51,702 bases of DNA from an uncultured Chryseobacterium sp. (GCA_913777465.1 CAJYRQ010000087.1:1-51702); one strand, 5' to 3'; numbered from the stretch's first letter, positions 24,709-33,331 are shown. Numbers and translations: made by a program. The notes: a model not told the origin generated them from the letters alone.

Positions 24709-24782
24709 AGGTTTTGCAATATCGGGCATCCGTTCAAAATCTGAATGTTTCATACTTTGAGTACCCAATATTGCAAAACTTT
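24709..24782. repeat. Long-armed inverted repeat downstream of the pseudogene
   Basis: Left arm AGGTTTTGCAATATCGGG (24709-24726) and right arm CCCAATATTGCAAAACTT (24764-24782) pair with two mismatches around a 37-nt loop. The origin is unknown: old insertion end, operator or long terminator for either strand. Confidence 0.55.
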
Positions 24783-24839
24783 TAATAATAATTCGTAATC
24801 TTGAAAAAGATCACTTTTCGATGATTATCTATAACTTAA

Positions 24840-25130
24840 TTACAGCGTCTTAAATCCTTTATGCACCATCGTTGAGCTTTCCAGCATTTTGGAAACGTTT
24901 CTTCTGAAATCCAGCAGGTGATCCTGCCCGTTGTGGCGGTTCAGGTGCTCCTCGCTTTCCCATAGTTCCACCATGAAAAAAGTTCCTTTGTTGTCTTTAT
25001 CCTCGATGAGGTCGTACTGAAGACAGCCCTCTTCCTTTCTGGTTTCCCGTACCAGCGTCTGAAAAAGTTCCACCGCTTCCATCAGGTAATTTTCGTTAAA
25101 TTTAAAAAGCGCAACTACATGTATATTCAT
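24840..25130 (-). CDS. Antibiotic biosynthesis monooxygenase-fold protein (YgiN-like)
   Basis: 96-residue dimeric ferredoxin-like ABM-domain protein: NIHVVALFKFNENYLMEA, TRKEEGCLQYDLIEDKDNKGTFFMVELWESEEHL (in parts), HLLDFR. Relatives are quinol or small-aromatic monooxygenases without cofactor. The IsdG-type heme oxygenases share the fold, but the Asn-Trp-His triad cannot be made out here, so I do not assign a heme role despite the nearby hmu locus. Single gene, not linked to the cys genes upstream of it. Confidence 0.8.
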   Translation of the reverse strand: MNIHVVALFKFNENYLMEAVELFQTLVRETRKEEGCLQYDLIEDKDNKGTFFMVELWESEEHLNRHNGQDHLLDFRRNVSKMLESSTMVHKGFKTL

Positions 25131-25222
25131 TGTTAATTTTTTAGCGGTGTAAATGTAGAATATTTTAAAGCCTGAATGGATATTTTGCAGCTTTATTTTT
25201 CAATATTTCTCCGTATTTATCC

Positions 25223-26107
25223 CTAAAAAACTGATTTATAAATGGTAATGCAACTCATAATGATCACCAAAGTGCCTATAACTGCAAACATGCTTTTCAC
25301 CGGAAGTTTCGCTGTGAGCATGGCCGAAAAAGGAGCCGTAACGATACCGCCGATCAGCAGTCCCAGAATAATATTCCAATGCTGGATGCCGAGCGTAAAA
25401 ATAAAGGTGATGGCAGCCGTTAAAGTCAGGATAAATTTGGCCACCGTAGAGCTTCCTACGGCAAACCTTGGAGTAAATGAATTTTTAATTAATGTTCCCG
25501 TCACCAAAGGTCCCCAGCCGCCTCCGGCAAAAGAATCGATAAATCCGCCGATGAGCCCGAGCTTGGTAAGGTTGGTTTTCCTCTTAAGTTTTTTATCCTG
25601 CTTTTCCTTAAAGGCATTTGATAAGATCTGAACTCCGAGATACAGTGTATAAAAAGAAATGACGCTTTTCGTGATTTTAGAATAATATTCCCCGAGATAG
25701 GTAAGCGAAACGGCACCGATCACCGCACCGATCACGGCCGGAACAGCCAGTCTTTTCACCAGGCTTTTGCTTACGTTTTTCAGCCTGATGTGGCTGATGC
25801 TTCCTGCTGCCGTCGTAAAACTTTCAGCCGAATGGATGCTGGCACTCACCGCGTGCGGCGGAATTCCCAGGAATAAAAGGGTTGTGGTACAGATGACGCC
25901 ATACCCCATTCCCATAGAGCCGGCCACGATTTCCGCCAGAAACCCGACCAGAAGCATCCAGTAGAAAATGTAGTTGTCCTTCGCCAGAACATTCAGCAGT
26001 TCATTGAGATAACCCATTTCGTACATGGAAAAAACGATAAGGGCTAGCGCCGCAACCGTAATAAAAAAAACATTGAGCCTGAGCTGCACTTTTCTTGAGA
26101 TTACCAT
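25223..26107 (-). CDS. Sulfite exporter TauE/SafE family membrane protein
   Basis: 294 residues with about eight hydrophobic helices in two similar halves: AEIVAGSMGMGYGVICTTTLLFLGIPPHAVSASIHSAESFTTAAGSISH and IGGFIDSFAGGGWGPLVTGTLI, both quoted in parts. The two G-G-G-P/G motifs are the family mark. It is the last gene of the cys operon, 10 bases after cysN. That context suggests export or uptake of sulfite, sulfate or a sulfur compound during sulfate assimilation; direction of transport is unknown. Confidence 0.88.
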   Translation of the reverse strand: MVISRKVQLRLNVFFITVAALALIVFSMYEMGYLNELLNVLAKDNYIFYWMLLVGFLAEIVAGSMGMGYGVICTTTLLFLGIPPHAVSASIHSAESFTTAAGSISHIRLKNVSKSLVKRLAVPAVIGAVIGAVSLTYLGEYYSKITKSVISFYTLYLGVQILSNAFKEKQDKKLKRKTNLTKLGLIGGFIDSFAGGGWGPLVTGTLIKNSFTPRFAVGSSTVAKFILTLTAAITFIFTLGIQHWNIILGLLIGGIVTAPFSAMLTAKLPVKSMFAVIGTLVIIMSCITIYKSVF

Positions 26108-26117
26108 CCGATTCAGT

Positions 26118-27359
26118 TTATAAAATCATTACCGCTCCTACCGTGGAGTTGCCGGTTTCGTCAATCAGAATGGCATTGCCTGTAGCGTTGCTCTCTTCAA
26201 AGCGGTCGTAGACCAGAGGCGATGCTGTTTTCAGGCGGATTTTTACCACTTCATTCAGCTTTATACTTTCCGAAACAGGGATTTTTTCCAGGGTATTGAC
26301 ATCGATTTTATAGTCGATTTCTTTTACAATGGCTTTCAGCAGCCTGCTTTTATGCTGGATATAATATTTATTGCCCTCCTGCAGTTCTTTTTTATCCAGC
26401 CAGCAGACCACGGCTTCAACCTCACTTTCCGTTTTCGGAAGACTTTCCGTTTTTACGAGAAAATCGCCGCGGCTGATGTCGATATCATCTTCCGTATGCA
26501 GCACGGCAGGCTGATGCGCAAAAACGGCTTCTACTTCTTTTCCGCCGGTTTCAATTTTTGAAATCCGGGTCTGAATGTTTTGCGGAAGCACGGTTATTTC
26601 ATCCCCTTTTTTATATGTCCCGGAAATCACTTCTCCCGCATAACCTCGGTAATCATGGAGTTCATCGGTCTGCGGACGGATCACATACTGCACCTGGAAT
26701 CTCGGGCTGTCAAAATTTTCGGCTGAACCGATTTCAACGGTTTCAAGGAAATCCAGCAATGCCGGGCCTTCATACCAAGACATTTTTTCAGATCTGCCGA
26801 CGATATTATCTCCGTGAAAAGCCGAAATCGGGAAATAACTTACCTGTTCCAGCCCCAGCTTCTGAACCACCAGCTCATATTGTGCTTTGATGTCATTAAA
26901 AACTTCCTCCGAATAATCCACCAGGTCCATTTTATTAATCGCCACCACCACATTTTTCATCTTAAGCAGGGAAGCAATAATCGAATGCCTTCTGGTCTGT
27001 TCGATCACTCCCTGCCTGGCATCAACAAGAATGATGATCAGCTGGGAGTTGGAAGCCCCCGTAATCATATTCCGCGTATACTGGATGTGTCCCGGCGCAT
27101 CGGCGATAATGAATTTTCTTTTCGGGGTCGAAAAATAGCGGTAGGCCACATCAATTGTAATACCCTGCTCCCTTTCGGCTCTCAGACCGTCCGTTAAAAT
27201 GGCAAGGTCAATTCCGTTTTCATTTTTATTTTTAGACTGCTTTTCCAGCGCTTCAAGCTGGTCGATCAGGATGTTTTTGCTGTCGTAGAGAAGCCTTCCG
27301 ATCAGGGTACTTTTCCCGTCGTCCACGCTTCCGGCCGTGATGAATCTTAATATGTCCAT
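26118..27359 (-). CDS. cysN: Sulfate adenylyltransferase subunit 1 (GTPase)
   Basis: GTPase subunit of ATP sulfurylase; GTP hydrolysis drives APS formation by CysD. EF-Tu-like G motifs: GSVDDGKST (10-18), DAPGH (87-91), NKMD (142-145), followed by the beta-barrel domains with VQYVIRPQ and GYAGEVISG. At 413 residues there is no fused CysC kinase, so APS is presumably reduced directly by the APS-type CysH upstream. Follows cysD by 156 bases of stuttering sequence. Confidence 0.96.
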   Translation of the reverse strand: MDILRFITAGSVDDGKSTLIGRLLYDSKNILIDQLEALEKQSKNKNENGIDLAILTDGLRAEREQGITIDVAYRYFSTPKRKFIIADAPGHIQYTRNMITGASNSQLIIILVDARQGVIEQTRRHSIIASLLKMKNVVVAINKMDLVDYSEEVFNDIKAQYELVVQKLGLEQVSYFPISAFHGDNIVGRSEKMSWYEGPALLDFLETVEIGSAENFDSPRFQVQYVIRPQTDELHDYRGYAGEVISGTYKKGDEITVLPQNIQTRISKIETGGKEVEAVFAHQPAVLHTEDDIDISRGDFLVKTESLPKTESEVEAVVCWLDKKELQEGNKYYIQHKSRLLKAIVKEIDYKIDVNTLEKIPVSESIKLNEVVKIRLKTASPLVYDRFEESNATGNAILIDETGNSTVGAVMIL

Positions 27360-27515
27360 GTTTTTATATGGGTAATAAGTATTGGGTAATGAGTAATTGA
27401 TTCATTAGCCCTGCTACCTATCCGTTTTTTAGTTTATATTTTAATTTTTGTAAGTGAATTTTATCTGATGTAAAAATGCATCTGATATTACCCATCACTG
27501 ATTGCTCATTACTCA
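27360..27515. repeat. Stuttering spacer between cysD and cysN
   Basis: GGGTAATA (27370-27377) and TAATGAGTAAT (27387-27397) recur as reverse complements TATTACCC (27486-27493) and ATTACTCATTA (27508-27518). The order is not that of one nested hairpin. It interrupts an otherwise compact operon; function unknown. Confidence 0.45.
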
Positions 27516-28424
27516 TTAAAAGTAGCCTCCTTTTTTCCGGTCTTCCATTGCTGCTTCGGTTACTTTATCGTCGATCCGGGTTTCGCCCCGCTCGGAAATT
27601 CTTGAGGCCGTAATTTCGCTAACAACTTCATCGAGTGTTCCGGCATGGCTTTCCACGGCAGCGGTGCAGGTCATGTCGCCTACGGTCCGGTAACGGACTT
27701 TTTTGTTGACCACCGTATCATTTTCATCGATCCTGATAAAATCTGAGACGGCAATCCATTGGCCTTCATGCTCGATTACGTCGCGGTCATGGGCAAAATA
27801 GATCGGCGGCAATGCAATGTTTTCCCTTTTAATATAGTTCCAGACATCAAGCTCCGTCCAGTTCGAAATCGGGAAAACTCTTACATTTTCCCCTTTGTTG
27901 ATCCTGCCGTTATAAATGTTCCACAGTTCGGGCCGCTGCAGCTTCGGATCCCACTGCCCGAATTCATCGCGTACCGAGAAAAACCGTTCTTTGGCCCTGG
28001 CTTTCTCTTCATCCCTTCTGGCTCCGCCGATACAGGCGTCAAACCCGAACTCTTCGATCGTATCCAGCAGGGTATGGGTCTGCAGCCAGTTCCGGGAAGC
28101 GAATTTCCCTTTGGGCTCGGTTAAATTTTTAGCTTTAATGGTGTCTTCCACTTTTCTTACGATCAGTTCGGCACCGATGCTTTCGGCCAGTTCGTCCCTG
28201 AACCGAAGGGCTTCCGGGAAATTATGCCCGGTATCGATATGAACCAGCGGAAAAGGAATTTTCATCGGGGCAAATGCTTTTATGGCTAAATGGACCAAGG
28301 TGATGGAATCTTTTCCGCCGCTGAAAAGCAGGGCCGGTTTTTCAAACTGAGCCGCAACTTCACGCATGATGTAAATGCTTTCGGCTTCCAGCTGTTCCAG
28401 ATAGTCCGGTTGATAAGTGTTCAT
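27516..28424 (-). CDS. cysD: Sulfate adenylyltransferase subunit 2
   Basis: Catalytic subunit of ATP sulfurylase that makes APS from sulfate and ATP with CysN. The PP-loop SGGKDS is at 35-40; HIDTGHNFPEALRFRDE, GGARRDEEKARAKER and the C-terminal GGYF are typical. I chose the ATG at 28424 (MNTYQPDYLEQLE); the longer frame back to 28493 runs into the cysH end and is unlike the family. 302 residues is standard. Confidence 0.96.
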   Translation of the reverse strand: MNTYQPDYLEQLEAESIYIMREVAAQFEKPALLFSGGKDSITLVHLAIKAFAPMKIPFPLVHIDTGHNFPEALRFRDELAESIGAELIVRKVEDTIKAKNLTEPKGKFASRNWLQTHTLLDTIEEFGFDACIGGARRDEEKARAKERFFSVRDEFGQWDPKLQRPELWNIYNGRINKGENVRVFPISNWTELDVWNYIKRENIALPPIYFAHDRDVIEHEGQWIAVSDFIRIDENDTVVNKKVRYRTVGDMTCTAAVESHAGTLDEVVSEITASRISERGETRIDDKVTEAAMEDRKKGGYF

Positions 28425-28447
28425 TTCTTCGTTTAATTTTTTTTGAA

Positions 28448-29140
28448 TTAGTGTGCATGCAGACCGCATTCTTTTTGTGAGCTTTCCCACCACCAGCGTC
28501 CGGCACGGGGATTTTCTCCTTCCGCAATCGCCCGCGTACAGGGCTGGCAGCCAACACTGATAAATCCTTTTTTGTGCAGGGACAATTCCTGAACTTTATA
28601 TTCGGCCAGGTAATCCAGCACCTGCTGATAGCTCCAGTGAATCAGCGGATTGTATTTATAGAGCTGTCTTTCTTCGTCCCATTCGATCACCGGCATATGT
28701 TCACGGTTTTCCGACTGTTCCGCTCTTAATCCTGTAATCCAGACCTTCGCCTGCTGCAAGGCGCGGTTTAAAGGTTTAACCTTCCGGATGAAACAGCATT
28801 CTTTCCGGTTTTCAACAGAATGATAAAAGGCATTAATCCCTTTCTCATTTACGTATTGCTCCACATCGGAACTTTCCGGAAAATAGACTTCCGTTTTTCT
28901 TTTGTAGCGGGCATTGTTCCGGGACAGTAATTCGTAATGTTCGTAAAAAAGCCTTCCGGTATCCAGGGTGAATACTTTGACGGGAAGTGCATTCCTGAAA
29001 ATGATGTCGGTAATCACCTGGTCTTCCTGACCGAGCGAGGTGGAAAACACGGCTCCCTGCGGGAATTTTGATGACATCAGTTTCAATCCCTCTTCCGGCG
29101 GAAGCTGTTTCAGAATATCTGCCTCTTCTTTTGAAATCAT
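28448..29140 (-). CDS. cysH: Assimilatory adenylylsulfate (APS) reductase, thioredoxin-dependent
   Basis: Reduces APS to sulfite and AMP. The iron-sulfur cluster cysteines typical of the APS type are present: Cys115-Cys116 (ECCFIRK) and Cys198/Cys201 (GCQPC). The catalytic Cys225 sits in the C-terminal ECGLH. The PP-loop region STSLGQEDQ and TLDTGRLF are also seen. So PAPS and CysC are not needed, which fits a CysN without a kinase domain. First structural gene of the operon, behind a large dyad at 29177. Confidence 0.94.
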   Translation of the reverse strand: MISKEEADILKQLPPEEGLKLMSSKFPQGAVFSTSLGQEDQVITDIIFRNALPVKVFTLDTGRLFYEHYELLSRNNARYKRKTEVYFPESSDVEQYVNEKGINAFYHSVENRKECCFIRKVKPLNRALQQAKVWITGLRAEQSENREHMPVIEWDEERQLYKYNPLIHWSYQQVLDYLAEYKVQELSLHKKGFISVGCQPCTRAIAEGENPRAGRWWWESSQKECGLHAH

Positions 29141-29176
29141 AATTTATCCATTTGAAGTATAACAAATATCCGATAA

Positions 29177-29211
29177 AATAATTATCCTACCAAACGAGTA
29201 GACTAATTATT
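29177..29211. promoter_or_regulatory. 35-bp dyad in front of cysH, putative Rrf2-type operator
   Basis: AATAATTA (29177-29184), CTAC (29187-29190), 7-nt centre, GTAG (29198-29201), TAATTATT (29204-29211). The outer eight and inner four pairs are perfect, with two unpaired positions between. It lies in the 88-bp gap between the Rrf2 regulator and cysH, 37-71 bases before the cysH ATG. Confidence 0.6.
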
Positions 29212-29228
29212 CCAAAAAAACGACCGGG

Positions 29229-29636
29229 CTAATCCACCAGATCCATTAAAGTTCTTTGCTCAAGAATATTCAGTGAAGCGTCCCGGACTTCGATCAGCAC
29301 ATCGTGGAGGCCACAGTGGTCTTCGGTGCAGTCATCGCATTTTTCGTAAAAATTCAGGCTGACGCATGGCAGAAGGGCAATCGGTCCGTTGACCAGCCGG
29401 ATGATTCGGGCAAGCTTTACGTTTTCAGGATTTTCCTTAAAAAAATATCCGCCGCCTTTCCCTTTTTTACTGTCGAGGATATCCGCTTTTTTAAGTTCAA
29501 GCAGGATATTTTCCAAAAACTTTAGGGGGATTTTCTTACGGTCTGCAATTTCGGAAATAAGAACCGGGCCGTCATTCCTTTTTTCTACCAGGTATGACAG
29601 TGCTTTAAAAGCATATTGGGATTTTTTAGAAAGCAT
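29229..29636 (-). CDS. Rrf2-family transcriptional regulator (CymR/IscR-like)
   Basis: 135-residue winged-helix regulator. MLSKKSQYAFKALSYL starts the family domain, IPLKFLENILLELKKADIL is the recognition region and SKKGKGGGYF the wing. Four cysteines (91, 100, 103, 108) lie in the stretch PCVSLNFYEKCDDCTEDHC, as in Rrf2 proteins that bind an Fe-S cluster. ATG 29636 is chosen; the frame also opens with GTG two codons earlier. Upstream of cysH on the same strand, it is the natural candidate regulator of the cys operon. The -7 box TATTTTTG at 29642-29649 would give a nearly leaderless mRNA. Confidence 0.9.
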   Translation of the reverse strand: MLSKKSQYAFKALSYLVEKRNDGPVLISEIADRKKIPLKFLENILLELKKADILDSKKGKGGGYFFKENPENVKLARIIRLVNGPIALLPCVSLNFYEKCDDCTEDHCGLHDVLIEVRDASLNILEQRTLMDLVD

Positions 29637-29844
29637 TACCACAAAAATAAGGAAAAAAAATAATTAATAAGCCAACTAAAAAGGCAAAAGAATCAGGGAG
29701 AAAAAACCATTAAGATCTGATAAGGTTTTTAGGAACATTAAGATGAGCTTCGCTTTAAGCATAATGCTGAATAAGAATCTTCGATTTTATTAATTAACCT
29801 TACTATTTTCATATCTCTTAATGGCTTAAACGGTATTTCATCCG

Positions 29845-29918
29845 GCTCTTCTTACTTTCTTCCTGGCTTCTTCCCTTTAGCTCTTTTACTTTAAACTTGG
29901 CTCTTTCTACTTTTTCCC
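29845..29918. repeat. CTTCTT-rich stuttering spacer
   Basis: Irregular repeats of GGCTCTTCTTACTTTCTTCC, GGCTTCTTCCC and GGCTCTTTC. Similar TTCCAGC/CTTCC word strings occur at 7372, 11539, 34111 and, inverted, 33954 and 44943. Confidence 0.4.
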
Positions 29919-29926
29919 TACCTTTG
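29919..29926 (+). promoter_or_regulatory. Promoter -7 box of the DUF4268 gene, possibly leaderless
   Basis: TACCTTTG fits TAnnTTTG and ends only four bases before the ATG, so transcription would begin at or next to the start codon. It lies in a small CCTAC/GTAGG dyad. Confidence 0.45.
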
Positions 29927-29930
29927 TAGG

Positions 29931-30359
29931 ATGTTCAGCAAACAGGAAGCACAGCAGTTAAAAAAGGAGTTTTGGACGGCTTTCGGGAAGTCTTTCCCGA
30001 GAAAATGGATTCTGTACGATACCAAAGTTAAGGACATGTCGTTTAAATTTTATGCAGACAATAAAAAAGCGGAAGTTTCCCTGGATATCGAAATGAAGGA
30101 CGAAATTTTCAGGAATGCCTATTACGAGAAGATCTGGTCTCTGGAGGACATCCTGAAAGATTTTATCGGGGATTTCCATAAAGACGAATATTACACCCTG
30201 GAAAACGGTAAGGTAATGGCAAGGATCTGGGTGGAAAAACACCAGGTTTCCATCTTCAATAAAAATACCTGGCAGGAAGTATTCAAATTCTTTGTAGAAA
30301 AAATGGACGGTTTTGAACGGTTCTATTATGAATACGAAGATTTCATCAAGGATATTTAG
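29931..30359 (+). CDS. DUF4268 domain protein
   Basis: 142-residue cytoplasmic protein that I recognise as the DUF4268 type: FWTAFGKSFPRKWILYDTKVKDMSFKFYADNKKAEVSLDIE (in parts) and FKFFVEKMDGFERFYYEYEDFIKDI (in parts). It is rich in aromatic and acidic residues. DUF4268 also occurs at the C-terminus of some nuclease-like proteins, but the free-standing form has no known activity. Probably transcribed alone from a promoter right at the start codon. Confidence 0.8.
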   Translation: MFSKQEAQQLKKEFWTAFGKSFPRKWILYDTKVKDMSFKFYADNKKAEVSLDIEMKDEIFRNAYYEKIWSLEDILKDFIGDFHKDEYYTLENGKVMARIWVEKHQVSIFNKNTWQEVFKFFVEKMDGFERFYYEYEDFIKDI

Positions 30360-30481
30360 TACCGACCGGAAAATCAGCAATCTATTTTAATCGTATGCTC
30401 GAATTAAGGGGGACGCTTACTATATTTTACAGCAGAACTTTTTTTACATTCACCAAATTAATCACAAACCTATTAAATACC

Positions 30482-31303
30482 ATGGAAAACAACCCCATCT
30501 TTTTCGCAGACGGTGCAGACCCGAAAATGCTTGATGCTTACAGAAAAGCGCAGGAAACCTTCAGATACTTCTGGCGGGAGCAATCCTGGGAATACCGGAG
30601 GATTATTCCGGCACTTACGGTGTCCTGTGTAAAGGTGGCTTTCTCTCAGGAAGATCCGTCCTCCGACACCCCTATCGTTGAACATATGTGGATCAACGAT
30701 ATTAATTTCGACGGTGATTTTATCAAAGGATACCTCATCAACAATCCGAATACGCTGACCAATGTTGCGGTCGGGGATTATGTGGAAATTTCCCTGAATG
30801 AAATCAGCGACTGGCTTTTTGCCATGCCCCAAAAGACAAAAAAAGCGGCCGGGCTTTCAAAGTTATTTTCATCTTCTTCAAAATCACCGCTTCCGAAAGT
30901 ATACGGAGGATTCACCATTCAGACCATGCGTTCGGATATGTCCGCTGCCGAAAGAAAGGCTCATGACGAAGCATGGCAGATGGATTTCGGAGATTTTAAC
31001 GATATTGAAATCGTTTACGAACAAAAAGAACATCCTGACAACCTCATCGAACATCCGATGAGCAGAAATATGAGGGATGAACTTGTAAAATTCATCAATG
31101 AGAATCCTGATGAAATTACAGATCAGGACAGTAACGGCTACACCCTTCTTCACACCGAAACCATTGCCGGAAACCTTAGCTCTGTGGAAGTGATCCTGAA
31201 AGCAGGAGCCGATAAAAATCTAAAGACGAACTCAGGAAAAACCGCTCTTGATTTTGCCAGGCAGCTAAAGTGGGAACACCTGATTCCTGTTCTGGAAGAT
31301 TAG
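30482..31303 (+). CDS. DUF2314 protein with C-terminal ankyrin repeats
   Basis: 273 residues from the ATG at 30482 (MENNPIFFADGADPKML); the frame extends upstream to 30395 but that part is AT-rich leader-like sequence. Residues 20-125 look like a DUF2314 domain (YFWREQSWEYRRIIPAL, VEHMWINDINFDGDFIKGYLINNP, VGDYVEISLNEISDWLF, in parts). Residues 195-270 hold about two ankyrin repeats (NGYTLLHTETIAGNLSSVEVILKAGADKN and SGKTALDFARQ, in parts). Cytoplasmic. Ankyrin-DUF2314 proteins in Bacteroidetes are often near polymorphic toxins as possible immunity proteins, but no toxin is adjacent. Confidence 0.78.
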   Translation: MENNPIFFADGADPKMLDAYRKAQETFRYFWREQSWEYRRIIPALTVSCVKVAFSQEDPSSDTPIVEHMWINDINFDGDFIKGYLINNPNTLTNVAVGDYVEISLNEISDWLFAMPQKTKKAAGLSKLFSSSSKSPLPKVYGGFTIQTMRSDMSAAERKAHDEAWQMDFGDFNDIEIVYEQKEHPDNLIEHPMSRNMRDELVKFINENPDEITDQDSNGYTLLHTETIAGNLSSVEVILKAGADKNLKTNSGKTALDFARQLKWEHLIPVLED

Positions 31304-31625
31304 ATTCGGATTAAAAGTTTGGAAAAGGGAGCTGTAGGCTGAATGTTTTTTATTTTTTCTGGAATTTATTTTTAAATAATGGGAATTTAATGTAAATCCG
31401 GGCTATTCGGATATTCAAATTATTGAAAATCAATTTAGTAACAGTAAATCTACATAAATAGATCTATTTCCTGCCACCACTTTAATTCTTGTGACCACAA
31501 TCATAAATCATAATAAAGAGAATTATTATTTTTGACGCAATCGGTTATCGCTCTGATTATTAGGACAAAAATTTTGTTGACCTACAGCAGCGGCAAACTC
31601 ATGCTTAAATTATTTAATTTCTTTT
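31304..31625. other. Gene-free stretch with promoter of the 31626 gene
   Basis: AT-rich. Holds the perfect 5-2-5 dyad TTGTGACCACAA (31489-31500) and, 27 bases further, the -7 box TATTTTTG (31527-31534). This gives a leader of about 85 bases. Nothing else seen. Confidence 0.5.
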
Positions 31626-33119
31626 ATGATGAATTTTTACACTCCCAGGAATCCGGGAATCTCTTTATCCCTGGTTCTTTTACTGATATTCCTGACGGGC
31701 AAAGCCCAAGTGGGAATAGGAACAACTACTCCCGACGCAAGCGCTGTACTGGATCTGAACTCTACGACACGGGGAATGCTGGCCCCGAGAATGACTACTG
31801 CACAGCGAACCGCCATCGTCGCTCCTGCAGATGGGCTTATGGTATACGATACCACGGCAAAACTGTTCTACTATTATGCAGGCTCTACAGCTTCATGGTC
31901 TCCTATCGCCAGCAGCCTGACCGGAAGATCTAATTTCAAGCGCATCAAATCAACCGATGTGCTTTCAACGGTACTGGCTGCGGAACGGGCGGCCGGCAAC
32001 GGGACCAAATATGTACTGGATGCCAATACCCTGTATGAAATCAACGGCCAGATCAATTTTGACCTGCCCATCGATATCAACAATGCCTACATCTCTGGGC
32101 TGGATTCTGAAAACGATATCATATCGCGGACTGCCGGCAACATTTTCGACGGAGCTACGGGAGGCAGCATCAGAAGCTTAACGATGACGGCTCCCGGCGG
32201 TACAGTCTTCAATCTTAACGCCACGGCTACCCAGAATCTGGTCGTCCGGGACTGTATCGTTGCCAATTCCAACAGCGTAGGCACCATTGCAGGATACGGA
32301 TTGGTGTTCGCAAGCATTATCCAGTTTACAGGAAATACAAACGGGATCACCTACAGCAACATCACCCAGCTGCTGCTCAGCAATATGGGCTGGTTCGGAA
32401 ACAACAGCGGGACTTACGAACGGCTGACCGGTACTTTTACGCTGGTAGAAAAACAGGGAGGCTTCAGCCAGGTAAACGGTACTGCCATAGGATTCGACGT
32501 TTCTGCTTCCGGTCTTACCATTACCGGTGATGCGGTGCTGGAATCCGTAGTCTTTACAGGCACCAATACGGCAGGCTATGTAAGGGCTTATACAACCGGA
32601 ACCTACACCGGATACAACTTCAACAACAGCTGGAATGTACGTGCTGCCGGGATCCCGACGGAGACCGATGCCAATGCGGTAGGCGATTTTACGGTAGATT
32701 ATGCTGTGGGCAGTGGAATCGGGGTAAGCTTTAACACGTCGAATCCCAGTAATATCGTAAAAATAGGAACGGCTTCTTCCGTATCTACCTCCTCCAATTT
32801 ATTCAGGTTTGCCACAGACGGCGTACCGAACCGGCTGAGATACGTAGGTAAGAAGAAAAGAATTTTCCAGGTATCGGGATCGGTTTCCTTCCAGGTACCG
32901 GCCGCAGGAACGTATATTATTTATATTGCCAAAAACGGCACGGCCCTTACCCAATATAAAGTTTACGGCCGGGGGTCTGCGACCAATGACATCGTTGTAC
33001 TTCCGATCAACGGGACGACCGAATTAAATACAAATGACTATATTGAAATATTTGCCCAGCGGTATACCGGATCTACCGGTGATATTGTGGTTCCCAATAT
33101 GAGCATTACGATTAAGTAA
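31626..33119 (+). CDS. Secreted tail-fibre-like / beta-helix protein
   Basis: 497 residues. Signal peptide of about 27 (SLVLLLIFLTGKAQ), then the Bacteroidetes cap VGIGTTTPDASAVLDLNSTTRGMLAPRMT (in parts) found on many surface and phage-tail-like proteins. The middle is a repeat-rich parallel beta-helix-like region full of Asn, Thr and Gly (GNTNGITYSNITQLLLSNMGWF and so on). The last 95 residues (RLRYVGKKKRIFQVSGSVSF to NMSITIK) look like a trimeric C-terminal head of the TNF/C1q type. No T9SS sorting domain. A binding role at the surface is inferred. Confidence 0.75.
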   Translation: MMNFYTPRNPGISLSLVLLLIFLTGKAQVGIGTTTPDASAVLDLNSTTRGMLAPRMTTAQRTAIVAPADGLMVYDTTAKLFYYYAGSTASWSPIASSLTGRSNFKRIKSTDVLSTVLAAERAAGNGTKYVLDANTLYEINGQINFDLPIDINNAYISGLDSENDIISRTAGNIFDGATGGSIRSLTMTAPGGTVFNLNATATQNLVVRDCIVANSNSVGTIAGYGLVFASIIQFTGNTNGITYSNITQLLLSNMGWFGNNSGTYERLTGTFTLVEKQGGFSQVNGTAIGFDVSASGLTITGDAVLESVVFTGTNTAGYVRAYTTGTYTGYNFNNSWNVRAAGIPTETDANAVGDFTVDYAVGSGIGVSFNTSNPSNIVKIGTASSVSTSSNLFRFATDGVPNRLRYVGKKKRIFQVSGSVSFQVPAAGTYIIYIAKNGTALTQYKVYGRGSATNDIVVLPINGTTELNTNDYIEIFAQRYTGSTGDIVVPNMSITIK

Positions 33120-33257
33120 TACAAAATCAGGTAGTAAAAACATAGAAATGAAGATGAGGGCCGGAATTTTTATCAGAATCACTAAAGGCATTATGCTTTT
33201 CACCCTTCAAAATTACGCTTTGTAAATTTCTAATATTTCAGGAATTAATTGATATCC

Positions 33258-33289
33258 GGTAAAGCCGTCTTATGATGGCTTTACCTTTT
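33258..33289 (+). terminator. Intrinsic terminator after the tail-fibre-like gene
   Basis: Stem GGTAAAGCC / GGCTTTACC with a 10-nt loop, followed by TTTTC. Confidence 0.8.
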
Positions 33290-33331
33290 CATTTCATAAG
33301 GATATTTTTTAATTTTAGAGGCGATGGAAAA

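Noticed and set aside
24840-25130. IsdG-type heme oxygenase linked to the hmu locus
   Set aside because: Fold is shared but the Asn-Trp-His heme-degrading triad cannot be seen, and the gene is separated from hmu by other units.
28422-28493. Longer CysD start at 28493
   Set aside because: The extra residues overlap cysH and are unlike the family; MNTYQPDYLEQLE at 28424 is the normal start.
31626-33119. Prophage tail-fibre gene
   Set aside because: Protein has a signal peptide and no other phage gene is near; a cellular surface protein fits better.
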